From the NCBI RefSeq assembly GCF_900451095.1, contig NZ_UGHV01000001.1, forward strand, positions 186,001 through 250,000: a stretch of DNA of 64,000 nucleotides. The letters are read 5' to 3'. Positions 38,867 to 48,845 of the stretch are shown here, piece by piece. How positions within the stretch are numbered: position 1 is the first letter of the stretch; each line of letters begins with the position of its first letter. The notes beneath the pieces were generated by a model. The model was given only the letters and a program-made list of their open reading frames with translations. It searched no databases and was not told the DNA's origin. The position numbers were made by a program, and so were the translations under genes. The DNA comes from Helicobacter canis (lineage in GTDB: Bacteria > Campylobacterota > Campylobacteria > Campylobacterales > Helicobacteraceae).

Positions 38867-39451
38867 ATGAATCTATACAGAAAGTCTCTCGCGCGTTTTA
38901 GCGCGCTTGTAGAATCTCTAGAGCAGATCCCAACCATTGGGCGCAAAAGTGCGCAGAAAATCGCCTATCTCCTAGCTATTGAAAACAAATACCTAGCCCT
39001 AAAGCTCGCTCATTGCATAGAAACTTCGATCCAGCACATCAGGACTTGCGTGGTGTGTGGCTCTGTAAGTGAGAATGAAATCTGTGAAATCTGCCTTGAT
39101 GAAAGCAGAGATGATACAAAGCTTTGTGTCGTGCTTCACCCTAAAGATATTTTCACCATTGAAGAAATGGGCGATTTTAACGGCAAATATTGGGTGCTAT
39201 CTCCTGAGCTAGAGCAAATCGACTTCGCCCAAGTGCGCACACGCATAGCTAGCAAGCATATACAAGAAGTTATTTTTGCCTTTTCACCAAGTCTGGCAAA
39301 TGAGGCGGTAATGCTCTTTATCGAAGATAAGCTGCAAGATTTATCCCTGTCATTTAGCAAGATCGCCCAAGGCGTGCCTACTGGGATCGGGCTTGAGAAT
39401 ATCGACCAGCTCTCGCTCTCGCGTGCTTTGAGTGCGCGCGTGAAGCTCTAA
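38867..39451 (+). CDS. recR: Recombination mediator RecR
   Basis: 194 residues. Helix-hairpin-helix (IPTIGRKSAQKIA), a C4 zinc finger (Cys61, 64, 73, 76) and a Toprim domain with GVPTGIGLENIDQ. Acts in RecA loading with RecO or alone in Helicobacter. It follows ppa on the same strand; whether it belongs to the aspS operon is not clear. Confidence 0.96.
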   Translation: MNLYRKSLARFSALVESLEQIPTIGRKSAQKIAYLLAIENKYLALKLAHCIETSIQHIRTCVVCGSVSENEICEICLDESRDDTKLCVVLHPKDIFTIEEMGDFNGKYWVLSPELEQIDFAQVRTRIASKHIQEVIFAFSPSLANEAVMLFIEDKLQDLSLSFSKIAQGVPTGIGLENIDQLSLSRALSARVKL

Positions 39452-39471
39452 CACTACACAAAGGCTTAGCT

Positions 39472-39612
39472 ATGGGATTTGAACTATTTGGTATGCGCGT
39501 GTTTGACTTAAGTGCGCCCTTTGGGTATTTTGAGGCATTTAGCACGATCGCTGTGGTGAGCGCGGGTGCTTTTGTCATTTTCTTGCTACTGCAAAAGTTG
39601 GGTAAGAGCTAG
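39472..39612 (+). CDS. Small membrane protein of unknown function
   Basis: 46 residues (MGFELFGMRVFDLSAPFGYF then AFSTIAVVSAGAFVIFLLLQ) with one predicted transmembrane helix at about 23-42 and a lysine-ended tail. AAGG lies 8 bases before the ATG, and the next gene begins 16 bases after its stop. Not recognised. Its intact frame, SD-like site and tight spacing support reality but do not prove it. Confidence 0.5.
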   Translation: MGFELFGMRVFDLSAPFGYFEAFSTIAVVSAGAFVIFLLLQKLGKS

Positions 39613-39628
39613 GCATAAGGAGCAGCAA

Positions 39629-41668
39629 ATGAAATGGTGGATATGTCTTGGACTCTGTGTGTGTAGTATGTGGGCAAAGCCTAAGCCCCAATGGGTAGAA
39701 TCCAAAATCTGCGAGCAGGAGCATTGCGCCATAGGGCAGGCAAGCAAGCAAGAGGGCGAGACAAGTGCGATCGCGCGTGCATTGAAAGAATTGCGCCTAT
39801 CGCTGAATACAAGCGTGCAAGCAGAGTATGAGCAAAGCACCGATGAGAGCGGGCAGAGCGTGGCAAATGAGCGCGTTAGAATCTATGCAGGTGCGCATAA
39901 TATCGGCTATAAAATCCTAGATCGCTATGAAGATAGCAAGTATCTTTATATCAAGCTTCAATATGACCCTAGCAAAAAGCTTGTCAAAGAAGCCCCCGCC
40001 CCAGAGTTTAGAGAGCTAGACAATCTTGAAAAGCTCTGCCAAGACTCTAAGCTTGATGGGTATTATTGCGTGCATTTGGGCAATGCCTATCACAAGGGCG
40101 AGCTTGAGCTAGCTAAAAACGACAAGCTAGCCCTTAAATACTACAAAAAAGCCTGCCTTATGGGGACTTTGGAGGGCTGTGTGCTAGCAGGAGAGATCGC
40201 CCTTAAAGAGTCCAAAAAGAGCGCGCAGTGGTATTTCTCCCACGCGTGTGAAAATGGCTATGGGCTTGCGTGTGCCAAAAGTGCCGGGCTAGAAGAGCTA
40301 GTGCGCAAGAGGCTTGATCTCTACGCGCTAGGCTGCAAGCTAAACGACTCCACTTCGTGCGCGTATCTAGGCGAGATCTACGCCCTAGGACTAGCCAATC
40401 TACAAGCCAATCACGCCAAAGCCAAAGACTTCTACAAGCAATCTGCTAGGCTTGATCCCTATGGCGATGGCGCGGTGCTTTTACTAGGAGAGTCCAACTT
40501 TGACCCAGCAAATATGCAAAGGCTCTGCGATCACAACAACGCCCGCGCGTGTGCCTTACTAGGGCAGCAAAAACAGGATTCTAGCCTTTTGCAAAAGGCG
40601 TTTTCACTAGGCTCGGCACAAGCAGCCTACTTCCTAGCCCTGCAAGCTAGGGACAAAGCTAGGGACAATTTTCTTACACATTCTTGTGAAGTCGGCGTGC
40701 GCAATGACTTCACCAAAGCGTGTGAAGCCCTTGGCGATACACTACTAGCAAGCGACAAAGCCCGCGCGCAAGACTACTACGCCACAAGCTGCAATCACCT
40801 CTTCTATGAGGCAAGTGCCTGCCAAAAGCTCTATGACCTATCCCCCGATAAATGCGAGAATGAGAGCATTTGCGTAAGCCTTGCTAGCGAGCAAGATCCC
40901 GCCCTAGCCCTATCTAGCGCAGTTGATAGCATTATCGATGATGATAGCCCGCTAGATCCTACACTCACGCCAAAGCCAAGTCAAAACAAAAGCCTAGAAT
41001 CCACTTTTGAAAAAGTGGATTCTACTCCCAAATCCACCGCCAAAGCTCTGCCCCCAAGCAAGCCAAAGATCATCAAGCTCTTTGGTGAATTAGGGCTAGG
41101 AGGTGTGGGGGCTATGCGCTTCCCAGAGATTAAGGGTATGCACAAAATCCTTGATGATGAGGCGATGTCTTTTGCAGGATCTGCGCGGCTAGGCATAGAG
41201 CTTAGCACGGCAAAGCAGCCGCTATCTTTCTATGCTGCGCCATTTATCGAGCTAGCGTGGCAAGGGCTTTTTAGCGCAGAGGATTTTGCTAGAGAGAAAG
41301 AGCGCGATGATGATAAGAGCGATGAAGAGAGCGGTAGAGTCTCTGCCCTACTCTTTGGCTCTGGGATACAAGCAGGCGTGCAGTATAAAATCTATCGAGC
41401 CTATGGGATAGTCAATTATCTAGCCAATTTCTCCAAGCTCTCACACGATATAAGTGTCCCTCTGCGCGATATGCTAGGCGTGGGATTTGGGGTAGGCATT
41501 GAGCTATCATCTATGCGCCTAGGCGTGCAGTATCTCTACCAGTCCTACACCTATCACACCGGGTATATTTATAGCGATAGGCATTCAAGTATTTTGGTGC
41601 TAGATTCTACTAGCAAGGCGCGATCAGGTGCGCACGGCGTGTTTTTGACCATAGGCTTTGGCTTTTAG
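39629..41668 (+). CDS. LPP20-like / Sel1-repeat protein with C-terminal barrel-like domain
   Basis: 679 residues. Signal peptide MKWWICLGLCVCSMWA. An LPP20-like segment follows (about 20-130; HCAIGQASKQEGETSAIARA), then Sel1/Hcp-type repeats (about 140-420) with recurrent cysteines (LALKYYKKACLMGTLEGCVLAG). A linker contains LESTFEKVDST, the head-to-head repeat pair, and the last 180 residues resemble an outer-membrane barrel ending in GVFLTIGFGF. This three-part arrangement is unusual. AAGGAG precedes the ATG at 39629; the longer upstream frame has no such support. Function unknown; an envelope role is likely. Confidence 0.72.
   Translation: MKWWICLGLCVCSMWAKPKPQWVESKICEQEHCAIGQASKQEGETSAIARALKELRLSLNTSVQAEYEQSTDESGQSVANERVRIYAGAHNIGYKILDRYEDSKYLYIKLQYDPSKKLVKEAPAPEFRELDNLEKLCQDSKLDGYYCVHLGNAYHKGELELAKNDKLALKYYKKACLMGTLEGCVLAGEIALKESKKSAQWYFSHACENGYGLACAKSAGLEELVRKRLDLYALGCKLNDSTSCAYLGEIYALGLANLQANHAKAKDFYKQSARLDPYGDGAVLLLGESNFDPANMQRLCDHNNARACALLGQQKQDSSLLQKAFSLGSAQAAYFLALQARDKARDNFLTHSCEVGVRNDFTKACEALGDTLLASDKARAQDYYATSCNHLFYEASACQKLYDLSPDKCENESICVSLASEQDPALALSSAVDSIIDDDSPLDPTLTPKPSQNKSLESTFEKVDSTPKSTAKALPPSKPKIIKLFGELGLGGVGAMRFPEIKGMHKILDDEAMSFAGSARLGIELSTAKQPLSFYAAPFIELAWQGLFSAEDFAREKERDDDKSDEESGRVSALLFGSGIQAGVQYKIYRAYGIVNYLANFSKLSHDISVPLRDMLGVGFGVGIELSSMRLGVQYLYQSYTYHTGYIYSDRHSSILVLDSTSKARSGAHGVFLTIGFGF
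40994..41023. repeat. Head-to-head pair of dispersed words in the Sel1 protein
   Basis: CTAGAATCCACTTTT (40994-41008) facing AAAAGTGGATTCTA (41010-41023), an almost loopless inverted repeat read in frame as LESTFEKVDST. Confidence 0.9.
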
Positions 41669-41694
41669 CCCCATATCACTTCTAAGGAGATCCA

Positions 41695-43300
41695 ATGCAA
41701 CCCACACCAGATAAGACCCAAGCCCAAAGAGATGCCCTGCACTCTACCATTTGGAAAGTCGCTAATGACCTGCGCGGCAGTGTCGATGGCTGGGATTTCA
41801 AAATGTATGTGCTAGGAATGCTTTTTTACCGCTTTATCAGTGAAAATCTAGCCGCCCATATCAATATCAAGCAAGGCATAAGCCCTGCCACTATGCAAAC
41901 GGGGGGGGGGGGACAACCCCAACGCCTACGAAAATCTAAGCGATAAAGATATAGATGAAAATGAAAAGAGCCGCGAAGCTATCATTAGAGAAAAGGGCTT
42001 TTTCATCTACCCAAGCCAGCTCTTTTGCAATGTCCTAAAGTCCCACGCCCACGACACCACCAACCTAAACCAAACCCTAAGCAACACCTTTGAAAGCATA
42101 GAAGCCTCCACCATAGGCACAGCAAGTGAAGCCAAGTTTAAAGAGCTTTTTAGCGATATTGATGTCAATTCTAGTAAAAATCTAGGAGAAACTCTCCTAA
42201 AGCGCAATGAAAAGCTCTATAAGGTGATGCAAGCCATAGCCACGCTTGATTTGCATTATAGTGATAATGCTATCGATACCTTTGGCGATGCGTATGAATA
42301 CCTTATGCGTATGTATGCGGGCAACGCAGGCAAAAGTGGGGGCGAGTTTTTCACCCCTCAGGAAGTGAGCCACCTACTAGCAAGGCTTGTAAGCTATGGT
42401 AAGCAAAGTGTCAATAAAGTCTATGACCCAGCTTGCGGGAGTGGCTCGCTGCTCTTGCAGTTTGCCAAAGTGCTAGGCAGCGCAAATGTCAAGCAAGGCT
42501 TTTTCGGGCAGGAGATAAACCCGACTATTTATAATCTCTGCCGTATCAATATGCTTTTGCACAATGTGGGCTTTGAGAATTTTGACATAGCCCTAGGCGA
42601 CACACTCCTAGAGCCTAAGCACGCAAATGATGAGCCCTTTGATGCCATTGTGTCAAATCCCCCTTACTCTACCAAATGGATAGGCGATGATGACCCCAAG
42701 CTTATCAATGACCCTCGCTTCGCCCCTGCTGGCGTGCTAGCCCCTAAAGGCTATGCCGATCTAGCTTTCACTATGCATATGCTCTCTTGGCTCTCTCCTT
42801 CTGGCACTTGTGCCATAGTAGAGTTCCCGGGCGTGCTTTACCGCGACAAAAAAGAAAAGCAAATCCGCAAATACCTAATCGATCAAAACTTCATCGATAC
42901 CATTATCCAGCTCCCGGATAATCTCTTTTTCGGCACAAATATCGTCACCTCTATCATCGTGCTAAAGAAAAATAAGCCCAATATGCACACCCTTTTCATC
43001 GATGCAAGCGAGCAATTTACCAAAGTTACAAAGAAAAATATCCTAGAATCCACCCATATAAATACCATAGTAGAAGCCTATGCCAAACGCGAAGATATAG
43101 AGCATTTCTCGCGTTTAGTAAGTGTGGAAGAAATACGGGCTAATGACTACAATCTAAGCACCTCCACCTACATCACGCCAAAAGACACAAGGGAAGTTAT
43201 CAATATCACCGACCTAAACGCACAAATCGCCCAAATCGTAGAGAGACAAGCAGCCCTAAGGACGCAAATAGACTCTATCATCACAAGCCTAGAGGGCTAG
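41695..43300 (+). pseudogene. hsdM: Type I restriction-modification methyltransferase HsdM, off by G12 tract
   Basis: N6-adenine methyltransferase subunit of a type I system. The first frame (MQPTPDKTQAQ, WDFKMYVLGMLFYRFISENL) runs into a G12 run and stops at 41946. The second frame is open from the run (DNPNAYENLSDKDIDENEKS) to 43300 with motif I (DPACGSGSLLLQF) and motif IV (NPPYS). Eleven G, or fourteen, would restore a protein of about 534 residues. So the gene is intact apart from tract length and is best seen as phase-off. AAGGAGATCCA precedes the ATG. hsdR follows after two bases. Confidence 0.93.
41901..41912 (+). repeat. G12 homopolymer in hsdM
   Basis: Twelve G bases near codon 70. 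Frames before and after differ by one, so expression of HsdM, and thus methylation and restriction by the whole system, should switch with tract length. Confidence 0.96.
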
Positions 43301-43302
43301 CA

Positions 43303-46300
43303 ATGAGAAGCCTAAAACTCCTAGCCCAAAGCACCGCCTCCACCATAGCCGTGGAATGGACCCCAAGTAAAAAAGTGGATTCTAGCTATCAAAGTGAAGC
43401 CCAGCTTGAAAAAGAGCTTATTGCTACCTTACAAGCCCAAGGCTATGGATACGCCCCTATCAGCGATGAAAAATCCCTAGAATCCAATCTCCGCACAAAG
43501 CTAGAGGAGCTAAATTCCACCACCCTAAGCAACACAGAGTGGCGGCGATTTTTCGCTCAAGTGCTTTCTAGGGCAAATGCCTCTATCGTGGAAAAAAGCG
43601 TGCTAATCCAAGAGGACTATATCCAGCCCCTAGAGCGCGATAATGGCAGCATTATCAACTTCAAGCTAATCGACAAAGCCGACATACATAAAAACTCCTT
43701 GCAAGTTATCAATCAGTATGAAGCTACCACGCCGACACGCTCCCACCGCTATGATGTAAGCATTTTAGTCAATGGACTGCCCCTAGTGCATATCGAGCTA
43801 AAACGCCGCGGCGTGAGCCTTAAAGAAGCTTTCAATCAAATCAACCGCTACGGGCGGGAGAGCTTTTTTAGCGGAAACGCGCTTTTTGAGTTTGTGCAGA
43901 TTTTTGTCATTAGCAACGGCACGCAAAGCAAGTATTATTCTAACACCACGCGCGATTTTCATATCAAAACCCAAAACGGCATAAAAACGACCAAAACTTC
44001 CAATAGCTTTGAATTTACAAGCTATTTTAGCGATGAGAAAAACACCATTATAAACGACCTTATCGACTTTGCAAAGACCTTTTTTGCTAGGCACACGCTG
44101 CTAAATATCCTCTGCCACTACTGCGTGCTAGATGTGGATAGAAAGCTCCTAGTCCTACGCCCTTACCAAATCGCCGCGTGTGAAAAGATTTTGCAACAAA
44201 TTGCCATAAGCTACCACAACAAATTCTATGAAAAATCAAGCGAGCAAAAAAGCGGCGGCTATATCTGGCACACCACAGGCAGCGGCAAAACTTTGACCAG
44301 CTTCAAAACCGCCCAGCTAGTGAGCAAAATCCAAGAGATTGCTAAAGTGCTTTTTGTCGTGGATAGAAAAGATTTAGACTATCAAACTATGCGTGAATAC
44401 GATAGATTCCAAAAGGGTGCTGCCACAGGGAGCAAAAGCACCAAAGAGCTACAATCACGCCTTAACAGCACAGACAAAAATCATAAAATCATCATCACCA
44501 CTATCCAAAAGCTCTCCCGCTTCATCGCCCAAGCAGAAAAAGACCATACAATCTTTAGCGAACACATTGTGATGATCTTTGATGAGTGCCATAGAAGTCA
44601 ATTTGGGCAAATGCAAAAAGACATTTCCAAAGCCTTTAAAAAGCTCTATCTCTTTGGCTTCACAGGCACGCCCATTTTTGCCGCAAACGCGCTAGGCTTT
44701 GAGACGACAGAGCGCGTCTTTGGGGCTTGCTTGCACCGCTACACGATAATCCACGCCATACGCGACCATAATGTCCTGCCTTTCCGCGTGAGCTACCACA
44801 CCACAGCTAAGCTAAAGTCCCAGCCTATCCAAGATGAGCAAGTCCCAGCCATAGACACAGAAGAGATCCTCCTAGCCAAAGAGCGTATTTCCCACATCAC
44901 TCGCTATATCTTAGAGCATTTTACCACCCAGACCAAGCGCAGCTCCACCTACACCATAAATGGCAAGCACACAAAAGGCTTTAACGCTATCTTTGCCACC
45001 CAGTCTATCCCTATGGCTATGCGATATTATGAAGAGTTTCAAGCCCAGCAAGCCAGCCTGCCAGAATCTCAAAGGCTAAAAGTAGGCATCATCTACAGCT
45101 ATGCCCCAAACGATGAGCAAGAGGAGGAGAGCAGCGAGGACACCATCTCCCTGCCTAAGTCCCAGCGCGATTTTTTAGACGCCGCGATAAACGACTATAA
45201 CGCAATATTTGCGTGCAGATTTGATAGCTCCGCGGATAATTTTCAAAACTACTACAAAGACTTCTCCCTAAAGCTTAAAAACCGCGAGCTAGACCTAGCC
45301 ATCGTGGTCAATATGTTTCTCACAGGCTTTGACGCCACCACGCTAAACACTCTCTATGTCGATAAGTCCTTGCGCTATCACGGGCTTTTGCAAGCCTACT
45401 CCCGCACCAATAGAATCCTAAACTCCATAAAAAGCTTTGGCAATATCATAGCCTTTAGAGACTTGCAGAGAAACACTGATGACGCTCTAGCTCTTTTCAG
45501 CGATGAGAATGCTAAGGGCATAGTCTTTCTAAGAAGCTTAGAAGAATATTTGCACGGCTACACCGATGAAAAAGGCGATAAGCATAAAGGCTACCACGAG
45601 CTTCTACACATCTTACAAACGCGCTTCCCCCTAGCTAATTTCCTAGAATCCACCCTAAAGCAAAGCGACAAAAGAGACTTTCTAGCCCTTTTTGGCGAGA
45701 TTTTGAAGCTGCGCAATATCCTTGAAGTCTTTGATGAGTTTAGCGACCCTCTAAGCGAGCGAGACCGCCAAGACTATCAAAGCTACTACATCGACACTTA
45801 TGAGAGCCTACGCGCCAAAGACCAAGCAGAGAAGCACAGCGTGCTAGATGAAGTGGAGTTTGAAGTAGAGCTTTTGAAGCAAGTAGAAGTAAGTATCGAG
45901 TATATCCTAGAGCTTATCGCCACATACCACAGGCACAAAGACAAAGGCAGCTATGAGCGCATACTAAAGCTGCTAGATTCTAGTCTAAGCCTACGGAGCA
46001 AAAAGGAGCTTTTGCTCCGCTTCATACAATCGCTAAACCCCCAAAGCAATGTGGAAAAAGACTTTAGCACCTACATAGCCGCGCGCAAAGATGAGAGCCT
46101 AGATACAATCATCACCGAGCTAGATCTAAAGCCCAAAGAGACTAGGGCATTTATACAAGATAGCTTTGAGCGAGGCGAGCTAAGGGACTATGGGAGAGCC
46201 TTCGGCGAGATTTTGCCTCCTAGCCCACTCTTTGGCAAAGGTGCAGAGCAGACGCATAAAATCCGCGAAAAAGCCCTAGAAAAGCTACAAGCATTTTTCG

Positions 46301-46338
46301 AGCTTTTTAAGGGACTAGAGCTAAGGCAGGAGCGATGA
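43303..46338 (+). CDS. hsdR: Type I restriction endonuclease subunit R
   Basis: 1011 residues. N-terminal nuclease domain with LVHIELKRRG (about 165), superfamily 2 motor with Walker A HTTGSGKTLTSF (about 325) and DEAD-like IFDECHRSQFG, FGFTGTPIF, and helical C-terminus. Translocates and cleaves DNA unmethylated at the HsdS target. It depends on HsdM, which is out of frame as read, so restriction should be silent in this cell state. KKVDSS at 43371-43385 and LESTL copies occur at variable positions. Confidence 0.96.
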   Translation: MRSLKLLAQSTASTIAVEWTPSKKVDSSYQSEAQLEKELIATLQAQGYGYAPISDEKSLESNLRTKLEELNSTTLSNTEWRRFFAQVLSRANASIVEKSVLIQEDYIQPLERDNGSIINFKLIDKADIHKNSLQVINQYEATTPTRSHRYDVSILVNGLPLVHIELKRRGVSLKEAFNQINRYGRESFFSGNALFEFVQIFVISNGTQSKYYSNTTRDFHIKTQNGIKTTKTSNSFEFTSYFSDEKNTIINDLIDFAKTFFARHTLLNILCHYCVLDVDRKLLVLRPYQIAACEKILQQIAISYHNKFYEKSSEQKSGGYIWHTTGSGKTLTSFKTAQLVSKIQEIAKVLFVVDRKDLDYQTMREYDRFQKGAATGSKSTKELQSRLNSTDKNHKIIITTIQKLSRFIAQAEKDHTIFSEHIVMIFDECHRSQFGQMQKDISKAFKKLYLFGFTGTPIFAANALGFETTERVFGACLHRYTIIHAIRDHNVLPFRVSYHTTAKLKSQPIQDEQVPAIDTEEILLAKERISHITRYILEHFTTQTKRSSTYTINGKHTKGFNAIFATQSIPMAMRYYEEFQAQQASLPESQRLKVGIIYSYAPNDEQEEESSEDTISLPKSQRDFLDAAINDYNAIFACRFDSSADNFQNYYKDFSLKLKNRELDLAIVVNMFLTGFDATTLNTLYVDKSLRYHGLLQAYSRTNRILNSIKSFGNIIAFRDLQRNTDDALALFSDENAKGIVFLRSLEEYLHGYTDEKGDKHKGYHELLHILQTRFPLANFLESTLKQSDKRDFLALFGEILKLRNILEVFDEFSDPLSERDRQDYQSYYIDTYESLRAKDQAEKHSVLDEVEFEVELLKQVEVSIEYILELIATYHRHKDKGSYERILKLLDSSLSLRSKKELLLRFIQSLNPQSNVEKDFSTYIAARKDESLDTIITELDLKPKETRAFIQDSFERGELRDYGRAFGEILPPSPLFGKGAEQTHKIREKALEKLQAFFELFKGLELRQER

Positions 46339-46373
46339 AATGGCATTACAAGACTTGCACCGCAAGCCCCCTC

Positions 46374-46416
46374 CGTCATTGCGAGATTCTGCGTTAGCAG
46401 AATCGTGGCAATCCAC
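46374..46416. repeat. Family I variable-stem hairpin
   Basis: CGTCATTGCGAG then stem ATTCTGC (46386-46392), loop GTTA, stem GCAGAAT (46397-46403), then CGTGGCAATCCA. A clean example of the family, between hsdR and the toxin-antitoxin pair. Confidence 0.9.
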
Positions 46417-46497
46417 AGAATCCACAAATGCAGTGCAAGAAATATGCTAGAATCTACTTTTACCCTAAAATATTAGAATAAACACAAGGAGCAAGAA

Positions 46498-46722
46498 ATG
46501 AGCATTACTATAAACATTTCACAGGAATTACAAGAAGCCTACCAAAACTTCGCTAGAGAGCAAAATATCAGCCAAGAGGAGCTTATCCAAAAGGCGTTAA
46601 TCGCGTATATGGAAGACTTAGAAGACTTAAATGCAGCATTAGAATGGCAGCTAAAAAGCAAAGATGAAAAACGCGATGGCGCAATACCTGCTAAAGAGCT
46701 TTACAAAGAGCTAGGACTCTAG
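46498..46722 (+). CDS. RelB-like antitoxin
   Basis: 74 residues with a ribbon-helix-helix-like N-terminus (MSITINISQELQEAYQNFAR) and an acidic-helical tail. Expected to neutralise the adjacent toxin and repress the pair. CAAGGAG precedes the ATG. Three bases separate it from the toxin gene. Confidence 0.78.
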   Translation: MSITINISQELQEAYQNFAREQNISQEELIQKALIAYMEDLEDLNAALEWQLKSKDEKRDGAIPAKELYKELGL

Positions 46723-46724
46723 CG

Positions 46725-46982
46725 ATGCAATTTGTGTATTCTAAAAAAGCGCAAAAGCAATTTGAAAAGCTTGATACAATCACACAAAAGCGTATTAAAA
46801 ATCTAACACAAGAGCTAGAGTCCCTAGAAAACCCACGAAGCAAAGGCGAAGCACTAGTGGGCAATCTTGGCGGACTTTGGCGGTATCGGGTGGGGGATTA
46901 TCGCATTGTGTGTGAGATAAATGACAATGAGTTGCTTATCTATGCTATCCACATCGCTCATAGAAAAGAAGTGTATAAGTAA
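46725..46982 (+). CDS. RelE/ParE-superfamily toxin
   Basis: 85 residues of RelE type: FVYSKKAQKQFEKLD, GNLGGLWRYRVGDYRIVCEI and IHIAHRKEVYK, with basic and tyrosine residues expected in a ribosome-dependent mRNA interferase. The pair lies inside the type I locus between hsdR and hsdS, a common place for cargo genes, and may stabilise it. Confidence 0.85.
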   Translation: MQFVYSKKAQKQFEKLDTITQKRIKNLTQELESLENPRSKGEALVGNLGGLWRYRVGDYRIVCEINDNELLIYAIHIAHRKEVYK

Positions 46983-47014
46983 GCAATTTGAAATCCACAC
47001 CATAAAGGAACATA

Positions 47015-48298
47015 ATGAAACAGCCACAGCCTAGCACCCACCCCCTAGAATCCTTACTACAACAGCACTGCCCAAATGGCGTGGAGTTTAAAGAGCTTGG
47101 GGAGCTTGGAGAATTTTACAGCGGATTAAGCGGTAAAACAAAAAAAGATTTTGAAAAAGGCAACGCAAAATACATAAGCTACAAAAATATTTTTACAAAT
47201 TTAGCTGTTTGTTTTGATTATGATGATTTTGTAACCATAAAAGCAGGTGAAAAACAACATATTTTAAAACTTGGTGATGTGCTTTTTACAGGTTCATCAG
47301 AAACTCAAAACGAATGTGGAATTTCAAGCATAGTAACTAAACAACCACAAGAAAACATTTATCTAAACAGCTTTTGTTTTGGATTTAGATTTTATGATGA
47401 AAAATTATTTTTGCCAGATTTTACAAAATATCTTTTTAGAGATGAACCGATAAGAAAACAAATTATAAAAACAGCAAATGGAACAACCCGCTTTAATATT
47501 TCTAAAAAATTAATGGCAAAGGTAAAAATCCCCCTGCCGCCGCTAGAAATTCAGTATAAAATCGTAGAGATTTTAGACGCCTTTACAGAATTACAAGCAG
47601 AATTACAAGCAGAATTACAAGCAGAATTACAAGCAGAATTAGAAGCAAGGCTAAAGCAATATCATTATTATAGAAATAAGCTTTTAAGCCACGATGAATT
47701 AGAAAACCGCACCGCAAAATCTCGCAATGACAGCGACCCCACCCCCCTTGTGCCTTATGTAACCTTAGGCAAAGCGTGCGAGATATTAGATAATTTAAGA
47801 AAACCCATTACTAAAAGCAAAAGAACACAAGGGATTTATCCATATTATGGAGCAAATGGGATACAAGACTATGTGAATGAATACATTTTTGATGGCGATT
47901 TTTTACTTATGGGAGAAGATGGAAGCGTTATCAACAAAGATAATAGTCCCGTATTAAATTGGGTTAGTGGTAAATTTTGGGTCAATAATCACGCCCATAT
48001 TTTAAAAGAAAAATCAAACACAACAAATTTAAGATTTGTATTTTTTTATTTGCAAACTTGCGATGTAAGTTCAATCGTTAGAGGCGTGCCTCCAAAAATC
48101 AATCAACAAAATTTAAAAACTATCCAAATTCCCCTGCCGCCTTTAGAAGTGCAAAATGACATCGTAGAGCTTTTAGACAAATTTGACACACTTACAAATG
48201 ATTTAACAAGCGGAATCCCCGCCGAGATAGAAGCGAGAAAAAAACAATATGAGTATTACAGAGAGCGGCTATTAACCTTTAAAGAGCAAGGCAAATAG
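47015..48298 (+). CDS. hsdS: Type I specificity subunit HsdS
   Basis: 427 residues with two target recognition domains, each ending with a conserved helix (KIPLPPLEIQYKIVEILDAF near 170-190; IQIPLPPLEVQNDIVELLDKF near 370-390). TRD1 (bases about 47100-47530) is notably A/T rich compared with flanks, a sign of domain exchange. The central spacer carries four perfect 12-bp repeats read as ELQA. Repeat number in comparable enzymes sets the gap between the two half-sites. Confidence 0.95.
   Translation: MKQPQPSTHPLESLLQQHCPNGVEFKELGELGEFYSGLSGKTKKDFEKGNAKYISYKNIFTNLAVCFDYDDFVTIKAGEKQHILKLGDVLFTGSSETQNECGISSIVTKQPQENIYLNSFCFGFRFYDEKLFLPDFTKYLFRDEPIRKQIIKTANGTTRFNISKKLMAKVKIPLPPLEIQYKIVEILDAFTELQAELQAELQAELQAELEARLKQYHYYRNKLLSHDELENRTAKSRNDSDPTPLVPYVTLGKACEILDNLRKPITKSKRTQGIYPYYGANGIQDYVNEYIFDGDFLLMGEDGSVINKDNSPVLNWVSGKFWVNNHAHILKEKSNTTNLRFVFFYLQTCDVSSIVRGVPPKINQQNLKTIQIPLPPLEVQNDIVELLDKFDTLTNDLTSGIPAEIEARKKQYEYYRERLLTFKEQGK
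47586..47645 (+). repeat. 12-bp tandem repeats in the hsdS spacer
   Basis: CAGAATTACAAG repeated four times exactly (47586-47633) and once with a change (CAGAATTAGAAG, 47634-47645). In frame, four residues (ELQA) per unit, forming a helix extension. Confidence 0.95.
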
Positions 48299-48845
48299 GC
48301 AAAAGTGGATTCTAGCCTCAATGCCCCGTCATTGCGAGCGAGCGAAGCCCCTTTTCCGTCATCGCGAGCCGATGAAATCGGCGTGGCGATCCACAATCAA
48401 AAAGTGGATTCTAGTGTGAAAATGGATTGCCACGATTTTGCTGCCGCAAAATCTCGCAATGACAGCAAAACAACCACTCCACACGCTAACGAGGCTCGCA
48501 ATGACAAAGTAAGCGACTTTCTCCGTCATCGCGAGCTTTGCGCTAGCAAAGCGTGGCGATCCATAACACAAAAAACACAAAAGCGGATTCTAGGGGCTGA
48601 AGCAAGGCTAAAGCTAGAATCCACTTTTTATATCTTTGTGTTTGTGCCTTAGCGGTGGATTATCAAAAGTGGATTCTAGTGTGAAAGTGGATTGCCACGA
48701 TTTTGCTGCTGCAAAACAAGCGAAGCGCAGTTTCTTTAGAAAATCTCGCAATGACAAAGTGGGGGGAGTAGATCGCCACGCCGCTGCTGCCGCTCAATAT
48801 GACAACAATCCGCTATAATCTGGATTTTAGACAAGGACAGCAAGA
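48299..48845. repeat. Gene-free repeat field after hsdS
   Basis: 547 bases filled with repeats: dispersed words near 48301, 48400, 48583 (variant), 48611 (inverted) and 48669; family I hairpins with stems GCCGAT/ATCGGC (48368-48373, 48377-48382), ATTTTGC/GCAAAAT (48435-48441, 48446-48452) and CTTTGC/GCAAAG (48536-48541, 48546-48551); and one ATTTTGC copy split by a 27-base micro-module near 48715-48741. No credible coding region. Confidence 0.88.

Noticed and set aside
48305-48652. 115-codon open frame after hsdS
   Set aside because: Composed of dispersed words and family I hairpins; no SD-like site or protein-like composition.
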